Below, one piece after another: positions 18,243 to 26,319 of a DNA stretch of 64,000 nt. The notes under the pieces are model-generated. The model did not search any database and was not told the DNA's origin. It was given only the letters and a program-made list of their open reading frames with translations. The stretch's first letter is position 1. Each line of letters opens with the position of its first letter. This stretch comes from Tumebacillus avium (lineage in GTDB: Bacteria; Bacillota; Bacilli; Tumebacillales; Tumebacillaceae): assembly GCF_002162355.1 (NCBI RefSeq), contig NZ_CP021434.1:900501-964500 (forward strand), in the 5' to 3' direction. The position numbers and the translations under genes were made by a program.

Positions 18243-19392
18243 GTAACACCCCATAAACTTCAGCTTGTGCCAGAATTCGTTTCGCCCAATTCAAATGCGG
18301 CTTGATTTCGTTCATTTTGTTTGCATACTCGCTGCGAATCACGCCACTGTTCCCATCGGAGTTCTCCATGATGTTGACGGCGTCTTGATATTCTTCACAA
18401 GTTACTGCATATAGCGATTGCACAATGTTGAGATGGCTCGGATGGATGATCGTCTTACCTGTCATCCCGTTTTCCTTATCGAGCAGAACCTCGCGAATGA
18501 GACCATAATCGGACGGTGTCACCGGCTTCAAGCCATATTGGTCGGCGATGCGCTCGATTCGCTCATCCTTCATGCCAGGACTGCCGTTTTGTCGGGAAAA
18601 ATACTCCCATACCGGGCCGGAAATCACATAGCCGTCTTCAGAACGGCCCAGAATGTTCAAGATGTCAGATATACAGCTGCGAATCGTGGTGATGTCATAA
18701 ATCGTATGGTGGACGCTTCGCCGTACTCCGAACAAACCAGAGAAGTCGGTCGCGCCGATCCGCACGTTTAAGACATGCTTTTTGTAGCGGTCAAGAATCG
18801 CTTTGATGTCCAGAAGTGCCTGGGGGCGCATTTCCAAATACATAATCTCGCGGCTTTCCAAAATCGGTGATCCATACAAGACGGGAGCATGGGGCGCTTT
18901 GTGTTGATGATAGGCTGTAAGAATTCTGAAATAATGCTCTCCGTTCTCCGCTGTGAATTTCGGAAAGAAAAAACCGGTGATCAACACGATTCGCTCAGCC
19001 AGCCTGTCAATCAGCTTTTCGAGTTGCTCTGGACTTCTCACTCTGATAAAGATCAAAGGGAGCTTTTCTTTCTGAAGCGTCCCGATCTCCAGATAGGAAT
19101 GCAGTTTGAACAGCTGTTGAAGAAGCGTTTCCTCAGCCATCTCCACCTGATGATCCCCAATCGCATCTTCCAGATCCAAAACGAGTGATACCAGACCTTC
19201 ATGTTTTTGATAGAGAATGTCTTCCGCCACCGTAAGTCTGGTTGCGGGAGTGTACAGAGCGGCTCCCGCTGCCTGGGCTAGAATATCTCGGCTTGAATGA
19301 TTGTTAAAAGATACGGGTGATCGATAGAACCTCACCAACTCTTCTTTTTCAGACAAAAAGCTGAAATATCGCAAAGTTGACTCCCCTCTCAC
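18184..19392 (-). CDS. HpcH/HpaI aldolase/citrate lyase-family protein
   Basis: A 402-residue TIM-barrel lyase-like protein. LVLDLEDAIGD is the usual acidic metal/CoA-site motif of the HpcH/HpaI family, and IGATDFSGLFGVRR and KTIIHPSHLNIVQSLY are further family segments. It opens the biosynthetic half of the Ter operon and overlaps the phosphoribosyltransferase gene. A terminator-like hairpin separates it from terC, so this half may be attenuated relative to the TerD genes or have its own promoter. Substrate unknown; the cluster context suggests carbon-carbon bond formation on a nucleotide-linked intermediate. Confidence 0.87.
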   Translation of the reverse strand: MRGESTLRYFSFLSEKEELVRFYRSPVSFNNHSSRDILAQAAGAALYTPATRLTVAEDILYQKHEGLVSLVLDLEDAIGDHQVEMAEETLLQQLFKLHSYLEIGTLQKEKLPLIFIRVRSPEQLEKLIDRLAERIVLITGFFFPKFTAENGEHYFRILTAYHQHKAPHAPVLYGSPILESREIMYLEMRPQALLDIKAILDRYKKHVLNVRIGATDFSGLFGVRRSVHHTIYDITTIRSCISDILNILGRSEDGYVISGPVWEYFSRQNGSPGMKDERIERIADQYGLKPVTPSDYGLIREVLLDKENGMTGKTIIHPSHLNIVQSLYAVTCEEYQDAVNIMENSDGNSGVIRSEYANKMNEIKPHLNWAKRILAQAEVYGVLHDQGNVQQPRVFYSGQAYV

Positions 19393-19414
19393 GAGTTGAA
19401 AATACTCGCTATTT

Positions 19415-19446
19415 GAAAAAAAGAATCCCTCCGGTCAAGAGGGATT
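19415..19446 (-). terminator. Internal terminator/attenuator between terC and the aldolase gene
   Basis: On the minus strand, AATCCCTC pairs with GAGGGATT across a 7-nt loop and is followed by C-T7-C. It would end most transcripts after terC and set lower expression of the downstream biosynthetic genes. Confidence 0.7.
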
Positions 19447-19456
19447 AAATCTGTTA

Positions 19457-20188
19457 TTATGCTGTCTTTCTCTTCTTCATCGAGCTGTAGAAAATCGTAC
19501 CTGCAAACACAGCGATCAGAACACCAAAGAAAGCAAGATGCGGGACATGAATACCGAATACCCCGATCATCATCTTCGCCGCGATGATCGCGATCAAAAT
19601 AAATGCGGCAGTCTCCAGCTCCGGGAATTTCTCGATGAGCTTCAGGAACAGTTGTGCAACACCGCGCATCATCAGGACGCCGAGCAGTCCGCCGAGGAAC
19701 AGCACCCACACCTCGCTGCTGAGACCAAAGGCAGCTACTACGCTGTCGATACTGAACGCGATGTCCATTAATTCGACCATCAGCACTGTTTTCCAGAACG
19801 ACATCGGTTTGTTTTTCGCTTCGTCCTCTTCACCGCCTTTAAACAGCCCTTTGTACGCGATGTAGAAGAGATACAAGGCGCCTGCCACTTTGACAGAAGT
19901 AAACGTTACAAGATAAGTTCCAAGTCCAATGGCGAGAAAACGAAAGACATACGCACCCAGAATCCCGTAGAACAGCGCTTTTTTCCGCTGTTTTTCCGGC
20001 AAATGTTTTACCATCACCGCCAGAACAAGCGCATTATCAGCGGAGAGCAACCCTTCAAGCAGGATCAGACTGGCGATGATTCCCCAGCTGACAGGATCTG
20101 AGAGTGTACTCGTGATGGCATCCCACGAAAAGAATTGCCCATAGTTCGCAATGGCGCTTTGTATAAATTCGGATATCCAATCCATCAA
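19457..20188 (-). CDS. TerC-family integral membrane protein
   Basis: 243 residues with about seven hydrophobic helices and TerC-family motifs: LEGLLSADNALVLAVMVKHL near residue 42 and ELMDIAFSIDSVVAAFG near 138. The paired acidic residues in the membrane segments are thought to bind metal. The Bacillus counterpart YceF follows three TerD genes in the same way. TerC proteins have been linked to metal handling, including manganese export or metalation at the membrane. Start may be ATG 20188 or the next codon, 20185. The C-terminal tail is basic. Confidence 0.93.
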   Translation of the reverse strand: MMDWISEFIQSAIANYGQFFSWDAITSTLSDPVSWGIIASLILLEGLLSADNALVLAVMVKHLPEKQRKKALFYGILGAYVFRFLAIGLGTYLVTFTSVKVAGALYLFYIAYKGLFKGGEEDEAKNKPMSFWKTVLMVELMDIAFSIDSVVAAFGLSSEVWVLFLGGLLGVLMMRGVAQLFLKLIEKFPELETAAFILIAIIAAKMMIGVFGIHVPHLAFFGVLIAVFAGTIFYSSMKKRKTA

Positions 20189-20210
20189 CTGATTCCTCCA
20201 GTAGTAGTCT

Positions 20211-21437
20211 TTACTTGCTGCCCCGTTTCCAGCTCAAACCCCAATCATAGGCGCGATCCAACTCAACGTGCCCTTGATAATACTGCACGAGCCGTTCAAT
20301 GCTCAGCGTCTCATCGTTGACGTTTTGAATCATGGCGATTGCACACATCGCTTTTCGATTATCGTGTTCGTTCAAGTTCACGATGATGTCCGGTCCTCCA
20401 TCTTGCTTGATCGTCACCACACCATCGGCTTCCGACCACTTGGTGATGCCTTCATAGATGAAGGTAAAGACAAGCAAACGCTTAAACTCCTTGATCTGAT
20501 TGCCGTTGATTCGCAGATTTTCCCCTGATTTGACCGCTCCGGTGCGATCATCTCCGTCTAAAGAGATATAGGGCAAACGGGTAAGCGAGCCAAAGCTGTT
20601 GCCCAGTGCCTGAATCAGACCCTTTCTACCGTCTTTCAACTCATACAAACAAGCAAGATCAAGGTCGATCCCCGTATCTCTCCTGAAGAAACCACCGGTG
20701 TTTTGCCTTTGGTTCCAATTGAGATTAACCAGAATCTCGCCCAACTTGCCAGACTTCTTTTGAAGATTAATCTTATCCCCGCGTTTCTCCAACACGATTT
20801 TATTCAAATTGATGGCAGGGGTCGGTTTGGGCTCAGGCGGTATCGGCTTTGGTTGAGGCTCAGGCTGAGGGGCAAGCGTCGGCTCTTCTTTCACATCGAT
20901 GCCGAAATTACTGCATAACGCTTGCAATCCGTCAGAGAAGCCGGAACCGATCGCATTAAACTTCCACTCACCGTTATGCCGATACAATTCGCCGATGACG
21001 ACGGCCGTCTCCGAAGTGAAGGAGGTATTTTCGAGGTGAAACCGCAAAAGTTCCTCACCCGTCTGTTCGTTTTGGACGCGGATGTAGAGGCTGCGAACTG
21101 CATGAAAGCTTTGACCGCGCTTTTCGCCATCATAAATGGTCAAGGAAAATGCAATTTTTTCTATAGAAGAGGGGATCAGGCTCAGGTTCATGTTGAACTG
21201 CTTCTGATCACCTTGGCTTTGCGAATCTCGATATGTGATAAAAGCGGTTGAAGGATTGTTATAGAAAATCAGGTCTTCATCTTTTGAAACTTTTCCGTTG
21301 CTTCCCAACAGGAAGGCTGACGTGTCCAATTCAAATTCATCGGGACCCTGCCACCCGATCCCAATCGTGACCTGTGACAGCCCCTTTACCAGCTTGGTCA
21401 AATCAGTGCGCTGGCCTTTCACGACTGTAATAGCCAT
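20211..21437 (-). CDS. TerD-TerA two-domain protein
   Basis: 408 residues. An N-terminal TerD domain (~1-180) is joined by a Pro-rich linker (repeated PEPKP-type units, ~185-205) to a C-terminal TerA-like domain (~215-400; IDLDLACLYELKDGRKGL and SLDGDDRTG). ATG 21437 fits the family start MAITVVKGQRTDL; the frame remains open six codons upstream. TerD and TerA domains bind calcium through acidic loops. The gene lies just before terC. A two-domain product may bridge TerD assemblies and the membrane TerC (inference). It corresponds in place and kind to YceC-type genes of Bacillus. Confidence 0.92.
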   Translation of the reverse strand: MAITVVKGQRTDLTKLVKGLSQVTIGIGWQGPDEFELDTSAFLLGSNGKVSKDEDLIFYNNPSTAFITYRDSQSQGDQKQFNMNLSLIPSSIEKIAFSLTIYDGEKRGQSFHAVRSLYIRVQNEQTGEELLRFHLENTSFTSETAVVIGELYRHNGEWKFNAIGSGFSDGLQALCSNFGIDVKEEPTLAPQPEPQPKPIPPEPKPTPAINLNKIVLEKRGDKINLQKKSGKLGEILVNLNWNQRQNTGGFFRRDTGIDLDLACLYELKDGRKGLIQALGNSFGSLTRLPYISLDGDDRTGAVKSGENLRINGNQIKEFKRLLVFTFIYEGITKWSEADGVVTIKQDGGPDIIVNLNEHDNRKAMCAIAMIQNVNDETLSIERLVQYYQGHVELDRAYDWGLSWKRGSK

Positions 21438-21500
21438 TGACGTCCACCTTTCCAATCGAAATGCAGGGGTGGCCGAGTACGGCCATCCCCGCCATGATCG

Positions 21501-22082
21501 TTATTGTGCGTCCAAACCATAATTTCTACAGAGGTCTTGCAAGCCGCCGGAAAATCCGCTGCCGATCGCTTGAAATTTCCACTCGCCGCTATGACGATAC
21601 AATTCGCAAATAACGACCGCCGTCTCGATCGAGAATTCTTCCCCCAAATCGTAGCGCATAACTTCCCGATTTGTTTCCTCGTCGACAATTCGCACGAACG
21701 CATTCGAGACTTGTCCAAAATTCTGTCCACGTGTAGTCGCATCGTGAATGGTAACTGTGATGCCGATACGATGAATGCTGGACGGAACAAGGCTCAGATC
21801 CACCTTGATCTGTTCATCATCCCCGTCACCTTCTCCGGTTCTGTTATCACCGGTATGTTCAACCGAACCGTTGCCGCCGACCAAGTTGTTGTAGAAGACG
21901 AAATCTTGAATGCCTTTCGCCTTGCCGTCTTCATGCAGCAAAAAGGCGGAAGCGTCCAAATCGAAATCATGGCCGCCGGTGTACTTATTCGTGTCCCAGC
22001 CCAAACCGATGATCGCTTTTCTCAATCCCGGATTGGTCTTGGTAAGATCAATTCTCTGCCCTTTGGAAAGGCTAATCGTCAT
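21501..22082 (-). CDS. TerD-family stress protein
   Basis: 193 residues, one TerD domain. The start [15 protein letters not shown] is typical. Acidic calcium-site motifs [12 protein letters not shown] (~40) and [15 protein letters not shown] (~82) are intact, as is the family end [17 protein letters not shown]. It is the third of four TerD-type genes and closely resembles its neighbour at 22137-22718, indicating local duplication. TerD proteins are cytoplasmic calcium-binding proteins associated with resistance to tellurite, phage and envelope stress. Corresponds to the YceD/YceE group. Confidence 0.95.
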   Translation of the reverse strand: MTISLSKGQRIDLTKTNPGLRKAIIGLGWDTNKYTGGHDFDLDASAFLLHEDGKAKGIQDFVFYNNLVGGNGSVEHTGDNRTGEGDGDDEQIKVDLSLVPSSIHRIGITVTIHDATTRGQNFGQVSNAFVRIVDEETNREVMRYDLGEEFSIETAVVICELYRHSGEWKFQAIGSGFSGGLQDLCRNYGLDAQ

Positions 22083-22136
22083 AGATATCCCTCTCTCTGC
22101 TTAGTTCAGGCGGAATCTGCGATTTAAGTTGCCCGA

Positions 22137-22718
22137 TTAGCCAATATCCAGGCCGTAGTCACGGCACAGGCCGGAAAGACCGTCTTTATAACCGCTGCCG
22201 ATCGCGTTAAATTTCCATTCCCCGTTATGACGATACAATTCACCGACCACTACAGCAGTTTCTACCGAGAAATCTTCCCCGAGGTCGTAGCGAATCAATT
22301 CTGCGTTGCTGTCCGCGTTCAAAATGCGAACAAATGCGTTCGAAACTTGCCCGAAATTTTGTCCGCGGGCAGCCGCATCGTGAATCGTGATACAGAAAGC
22401 AACTTTTTCCACGTTCGCCGGTACCGAGTTCAGGTCGACTACAACTTGCTCGTCATCGCCATCACCATCACCGGTGCGGTTATCGCCGTTGTGTACCACG
22501 GAACCGTTTTCATTTTGCGGATTGTTGTAGAAAACAAAGTCTTTGTCCGAATTTACTTTACCGGCTGCGCTCGCACAGAAGACAGAAGCGTCGAGGTCAA
22601 AGTCGTTGCCGCCATCATATTTGTTCGTATCCCAGCCGAGTCCGACGACGACTTTGGTCAACCCGGGATTCGATTTGGTCAGATCAACTTTTTGGCCTTT
22701 CGAAAGAGAAATTGCCAT
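22137..22718 (-). CDS. TerD-family stress protein
   Basis: 193 residues, one TerD domain starting [15 protein letters not shown]. The calcium-site motifs [10 protein letters not shown] (~40) and [15 protein letters not shown] (~82) and the ending [17 protein letters not shown] are all present. It is the second TerD gene of the operon and the closest relative of the 21501-22082 product. About 54 bp separate the two genes, with no terminator seen, so they should be co-transcribed. Confidence 0.95.
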   Translation of the reverse strand: MAISLSKGQKVDLTKSNPGLTKVVVGLGWDTNKYDGGNDFDLDASVFCASAAGKVNSDKDFVFYNNPQNENGSVVHNGDNRTGDGDGDDEQVVVDLNSVPANVEKVAFCITIHDAAARGQNFGQVSNAFVRILNADSNAELIRYDLGEDFSVETAVVVGELYRHNGEWKFNAIGSGYKDGLSGLCRDYGLDIG

Positions 22719-22754
22719 TGTTCAGTCCCCATTTCATTGGATAGATGAGTGTGC

Positions 22755-23351
22755 TTAGACGTACTTTTTTGCCAACAGATTGATGTGGGCGGCATATGCG
22801 CCTTCCCCGATCGCGTTAAACTTCCATTCCCCGTTGTGACGGTAAATCTCTGCCACGATCAGCGCTGTTTTCCCCGAATAGTCATCCGAAAGATTAAAAC
22901 GCACCAATTCCTGGTTGTTTGCTTTGTTGACTACACGGATGAAAGCACTTTGAATCATACCAAAATCCTGCCTTCTGTTTTCACATTCGTAAATGTTGAC
23001 TACCATCAGGATTTTGTGTACATCGGACGGGACTTTTTTGAGATCAATAAAGATCTGCTCGTCGTCGCCATCCCCTTCTCCTGTCAGGTTATCACCAGAG
23101 TGCAGAACAGAACGGCATCCGCTGGCCCGGTTATAGAAACACACCAAGTTCTCTTCCTTCGTCAGCTTGCCGTTCGCATCGAGCAGCAGCGCAGAAGCAT
23201 CGCAGTCGATATTCACCTCCGACTTCATAAAGCCAAAGAGTCCTTTCTTTGGTTGAACCGGGTCCCAGCCCAGACCCACGATCAGGTTCGTCAAACCTGC
23301 ATTCAATTTGGTCAAGTCAATCTTTTGACCTTTTACTAGAGAGATCGCCAT
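22755..23351 (-). CDS. TerD-family stress protein, divergent first copy
   Basis: 198 residues, one TerD domain (MAISLVKGQKIDLTK start). It differs from the next two copies by an insertion after the WDP motif (QPKKGLFGFMKSE) and by NIDCDASALLL in place of the usual FDLDAS. A Cys therefore replaces a Leu in the first calcium-site motif, while the second motif ([15 protein letters not shown]) is intact. It is the first intact gene of the Ter operon, just after the degraded vWA gene. A strong AAAGGAGGTGACC site lies upstream. Confidence 0.93.
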   Translation of the reverse strand: MAISLVKGQKIDLTKLNAGLTNLIVGLGWDPVQPKKGLFGFMKSEVNIDCDASALLLDANGKLTKEENLVCFYNRASGCRSVLHSGDNLTGEGDGDDEQIFIDLKKVPSDVHKILMVVNIYECENRRQDFGMIQSAFIRVVNKANNQELVRFNLSDDYSGKTALIVAEIYRHNGEWKFNAIGEGAYAAHINLLAKKYV

Positions 23352-23371
23352 CTTTGGTCACCTCCTTTCAA

Positions 23372-23640
23372 TCAAGCACGATCATTTAACAGTTTCAATG
23401 CCAAAATCCCTTTTTCTCCAAAATGGTCGTGAATATGGAATGCATGCTGCAATCTCCCGATCCACAAACTGATAAAAGTTAGTTTGCTCAATTTCGCCAA
23501 TCGCATGACCCTCAGCACCATATAAAAACACACTTCCTGTACGATACCCGAACGGTACAATCCATTCATGGAAGCAGATATATCTAAACAAATCGCTACA
23601 CGGACACGCTGGCCGCCAATTTACGCAGGTCAATACTCAT
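23372..23640 (-). pseudogene. Degraded vWA-domain (TerF/TerY-like) gene at the head of the Ter operon
   Basis: No intact frame, but reading all three minus frames recovers pieces of a vWA protein. ATG 23640, with an AAAGGTG site before it, starts MSIDLRKLAASVSV and then hits a stop. A neighbouring frame continues RVAICLDISASMNGLYRSG, with the MIDAS motif DISASM. A third frame resumes at GSVFLYGAEGHAIGEIEQ and TNFYQFVDREI, then ends. The stretch normally joining these parts (about 20-30 residues including the LRFDDDG-type segment) is missing. The gene therefore shows at least two frame changes and an internal deletion. vWA genes are regular partners of TerD operons, so this is a lost component. 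Confidence 0.72.
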
Positions 23641-23823
23641 TCAACAACACCTTTTTAAAAGAGGTTTTGTTTAACAGTTCTATAGTACTACACTTTTTCC
23701 GACAAATATATACTTATTTTGCTATAAATTATATATTAGCATATTAGTTGGAAATTAAATATGCATTTTATTCTCCCAATTCAACTGATGTGCTAAAAAA
23801 TGGAAAGATGCTAGTGGATGAAC
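23641..23823. promoter_or_regulatory. AT-rich leader region of the Ter operon
   Basis: 183 bp between the Nudix stop and the vWA relic, markedly AT-rich (runs such as ATAAATTATATATTAGC). It must hold the operon promoter, but I see no convincing sigma-A or ECF-type motif. A weak candidate on the minus strand is TTGTCG-N15-TATAGA. Confidence 0.3.
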
Positions 23824-24468
23824 CTAGTCCTTTTGTCCGAACCTGCGCAGCTGCGGGATCAGACAGTCGTAATAAGCATCCGAAAACGGCACCATTTCCT
23901 CATAAGAGATCCGGCGGTTGACTTCATCCCAGGTTCCGTTTTCCGAGAGCTCAATGCCAGTGGCATCTGCGCTGCCGCCGCGCTTTTCCAGTATGCTGAC
24001 AAACTCCCCCAGGTCAATCCGGTACAGCCCGGTGACCTCTTCTTCCTGCAGACGGAACGCCGAAAACGGCAGGGAGGCTTCGTAGTAATACAGGAAGCAA
24101 AATTCATTATCGATCACATCCGGCGGAATCACCGCGCCATCTTGGATCATCCCGAGGAAGGTCAGCTTGTCCGGGTCGACGTCGATGCCAAGCTCTTCCT
24201 TGACTTCGCGCAGCCCGTCCTCCACCGTCTCCCCCGCCAGCAGATGGCCGGCCGCCGAGATGTCGTAATAGTTGGGGTAGGTGTCTTTTTCCGGGTGCCT
24301 TTTTTGTAGCAGAATGTACGGGGTGTCCGTTGCTTCATCTCGGCCGCCGACCCAGCAGTGGATCGACTGGTGCCAATGGCCTTCGCGATGCACCACATGG
24401 CGGGGCAGGATCTCGGTCGGGTTCATATTCTCGTCAAAGCACTGAAACAGTTCGGTTTTCATCTTCAT
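23824..24468 (-). CDS. Nudix hydrolase
   Basis: 214 residues with a complete Nudix box: GHLLAGETVEDGLREVKEEL followed by G-I, matching Gx5Ex7REUxEExGU at about residues 75-97. The overall layout (FDENMNPTEILPR start, WHQSIHCWV segment) is that of the isopentenyl-diphosphate-isomerase-like group of Nudix proteins, found in Bacillus as putative housecleaning hydrolases. Substrate unknown. GGAGAGG precedes the ATG. It is transcribed in the same direction as the Ter operon but separated from it by an AT-rich gap. Confidence 0.9.
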   Translation of the reverse strand: MKMKTELFQCFDENMNPTEILPRHVVHREGHWHQSIHCWVGGRDEATDTPYILLQKRHPEKDTYPNYYDISAAGHLLAGETVEDGLREVKEELGIDVDPDKLTFLGMIQDGAVIPPDVIDNEFCFLYYYEASLPFSAFRLQEEEVTGLYRIDLGEFVSILEKRGGSADATGIELSENGTWDEVNRRISYEEMVPFSDAYYDCLIPQLRRFGQKD

Positions 24469-24642
24469 GCACCGCCTCTCCGATGTACACCCAGTCTATC
24501 ATGTAAAAACTTGGGCTGCCAGAATTTGCGCAGTCGTATCCGCTGTCGGATTCTTGCGGTTCCATTGCCGGCTTATTTCCAGCGGGCATGCGGCGGTCTA
24601 TAATGGTGAGCAAAGAGTCTACCGTGAAAAGGAGCCTGCCCG

Positions 24643-25203
24643 ATGAGCCATCCCGCAACCCACGTCTTCTGGACGTCGTTCCACCATCCCGCCTTGCACA
24701 ACCAGCCGCTTTATCTGGCGGCGACGGCAGAAGGATTATGCCGCATCACCTGGCCGCAGGAATCGTTTGAGACCTTGCAGCACTGGGTCGGGAAAAAGGT
24801 GCCTGGTGCCGTGTTGACCGAAGACGCTGAGCTCATGTCCGCCTATGTCGGACAGCTCCGCGAGTACCTCACAGGCGACCGCACCGCTTTTTCCCTCCCC
24901 CTCGACATGCGCGGCACTCCGTTCCAGACCTCGGTCTGGCAAGCCCTGACCAAGATCCCCTTCGGCGAGACCCGCAGCTACTCCGACCTCGCCGCCGCTG
25001 TCGGCAGCCCGCAAGCGGTCCGCGCCGTCGGAACGGCCAACGGGGCCAACCCGATCCCGATCATCGTCCCCTGCCACCGCGTCATCGGCAAAAACAACGC
25101 CCTGACCGGCTTTCGCGGCGGCCTGCAGGTCAAAGAAACGCTGCTTCGGCTGGAAGGATTTCATGACTACACCGCCAAAGGGCACGCCCGGTTTCAATTT
25201 TAA
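24643..25203 (+). CDS. ogt: Methylated-DNA-protein-cysteine methyltransferase
   Basis: 186 residues. The active-site motif IIVPCHRVIG (acceptor Cys near residue 143) and the upstream helix-turn-helix segment GETRSYSDLAAAVGSPQAVR identify an Ogt/Ada-C type suicide DNA repair protein. Such proteins remove alkyl groups from O6-alkylguanine. The N-terminal domain is complete and there is no fused AdaA domain. It lies divergent from the Nudix gene, is preceded by AAAAGGAG and is followed by a strong terminator. Confidence 0.95.
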   Translation: MSHPATHVFWTSFHHPALHNQPLYLAATAEGLCRITWPQESFETLQHWVGKKVPGAVLTEDAELMSAYVGQLREYLTGDRTAFSLPLDMRGTPFQTSVWQALTKIPFGETRSYSDLAAAVGSPQAVRAVGTANGANPIPIIVPCHRVIGKNNALTGFRGGLQVKETLLRLEGFHDYTAKGHARFQF

Positions 25204-25240
25204 AAAGCAGTAACCACCCGTGTGGTTACTGCCTTTTTCT
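25204..25240. terminator. Bidirectional terminator after ogt
   Basis: GCAGTAACCAC (25207-25217) pairs with GTGGTTACTGC (25222-25232). An A-run on the left and T-rich tail on the right serve both convergent genes. Confidence 0.9.
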
Positions 25241-25241
25241 T

Positions 25242-25784
25242 TTAGAATCCCTTCAACTGATCATATCCGTTTTCAAATGCGGATATTTTGTTCGGTTCAT
25301 CTTGGTAGAAGACCAGATACGATGCCTGATTGGACTGGAACGTCACTTTATAAAACGGCTGGGGCAGTGTTTTTCGCTCCCCGCCCTGTACACGGATGAC
25401 CTGATGACGCGAGAGAATCTGCAGTGACTCTTGATCTGCCAACGCTGATTCTAACTCATCCTGCGCCTGACGATCAGCCTCGCTTAGCGGTTGTCCCGGT
25501 AAAATCAACAAATAGGGTTTGTCCTTCCCAAACTCCCGCTCAAAGACAGCCACGTGCCGCTGTCCGTCTTTTTCCACCCAATATCCGTACAGACGCGGCG
25601 TCTCCAGCAAATCAGATTCGATCGGACCGATCTCCGTGACCTGGTCCGCCTCCAAAAACTGAGCGATCATCTCAACCGAAGCATGTTTGCCATTCTCTGC
25701 ATCCCACTCGAATCTCATGTACAGAAAGAGAGCGGCGGGAATCAAGACGAGAGCGGCAAGACCAAGAAGCCCAATTCGCTTCAT
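25242..25784 (-). CDS. Membrane-anchored protein of unknown function
   Basis: 180 residues. A single N-terminal hydrophobic helix after MKR (IGLLGLAALVLIPAALFLYM) anchors an extracytoplasmic domain with no Cys lipobox. The soluble part is a mixed alpha/beta domain rich in charged residues, with a Tyr/Phe-rich C-terminal segment. I do not recognise the family. GAAAGGAG precedes the ATG. It is monocistronic. Confidence 0.8.
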   Translation of the reverse strand: MKRIGLLGLAALVLIPAALFLYMRFEWDAENGKHASVEMIAQFLEADQVTEIGPIESDLLETPRLYGYWVEKDGQRHVAVFEREFGKDKPYLLILPGQPLSEADRQAQDELESALADQESLQILSRHQVIRVQGGERKTLPQPFYKVTFQSNQASYLVFYQDEPNKISAFENGYDQLKGF

Positions 25785-25822
25785 GTCCTGAACTCCTTTC
25801 TTCGGTCTAGGGAGACCTTCTA

Positions 25823-25985
25823 TTAATTCGGTTTAATCGACTGATAGTACCATGTCGCGTTGTCTTGCCGATCTCCTCTGCTGCGACTTTGAAGATGTCA
25901 TCGTTGTTGTACCAGTATACTCCAGCATCTGGCTTTTGGAAGTATTCAGTTGAGCAAGTATTGTAGACGCAAGTACTTCTACTTC
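25823..25985 (-). pseudogene. Possible relic of a protein-coding gene (C-terminal fragment)
   Basis: On the minus strand, one frame reads PDAGVYWYNNDDIFKVAAEE and a second frame then reads DRQDNATWYYQSIKPN followed by a stop at 25823-25825. Together they resemble the end of a secreted or cell-wall protein interrupted by a frameshift. No start codon or family could be assigned. The lanthipeptide promoter begins just to the right. This could be chance. Confidence 0.3.
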
Positions 25986-25993
25986 TGAATAAT

Positions 25994-26022
25994 TTGACAA
26001 TATCAATATAAATTTATAAAAT
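25994..26022 (+). promoter_or_regulatory. Sigma-A-type promoter of lanthipeptide precursor gene 1
   Basis: TTGACA at 25994-25999, a 17-bp AT-rich spacer, then TAAAAT at 26017-26022 (alternatively TATAAA with 15 bp). Its first bases (TTGACAATA-CAATA) resemble the promoter of the second lanthipeptide precursor gene at 46565-46593. Confidence 0.7.
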
Positions 26023-26065
26023 AATAGAAAGAAATACCTAGACAAAAAAAAGGAGGTGCTCCGAT

Positions 26066-26254
26066 TTGAAACATGATCTTTTCGACCTCGACGTACAGGT
26101 CCGGTCGGTCTCCGGTCTGCAGCCTGATACTGTGATCCAGACACTTGCCTGCACGCAGAACGGCTGTTACGAAACGGTTGCCTGCGCTCCGGAGACGGTC
26201 GATTGTCTGCAGACCCGGATCAACTGTGTGTCGTATACCTGCCCGACGCTGTAA
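26066..26254 (+). CDS. Putative class I lanthipeptide precursor 1 (62 aa)
   Basis: A short ORF with TTG start at 26066, 9 nt after AGGAGG. The leader has LFDLDVQV at residues 5-12, matching the FNLD/FDLD box that recruits LanB dehydratases in nisin- and subtilin-type peptides. The C-terminal part has six Cys (29, 34, 40, 47, 54, 59) and many Thr, including the repeating units T-L-A-C, T-V-A-C and T-V-D-C that could form four-residue methyllanthionine rings. It has no double-glycine cleavage site. No LanB, LanC, transporter or protease gene is nearby. It has its own promoter and a hairpin downstream, so modification enzymes would have to act in trans. Confidence 0.72.
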   Translation: MKHDLFDLDVQVRSVSGLQPDTVIQTLACTQNGCYETVACAPETVDCLQTRINCVSYTCPTL

Positions 26255-26273
26255 ATCACATCCAAGCAGAATC

Positions 26274-26313
26274 AAACAAGGCTGCCCACACCTATGTGTT
26301 GGCAGCCTCGTTG
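26274..26313. terminator. Hairpin after the lanthipeptide precursor gene
   Basis: AACAAGGCTGCC(C)ACAC pairs with GTGT(T)GGCAGCCTCGTT around CTAT. The T-tract is imperfect. It lies between the precursor gene and the convergent secreted SH3 protein gene, so it may stop both. Confidence 0.6.
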
Positions 26314-26319
26314 TTGTAT

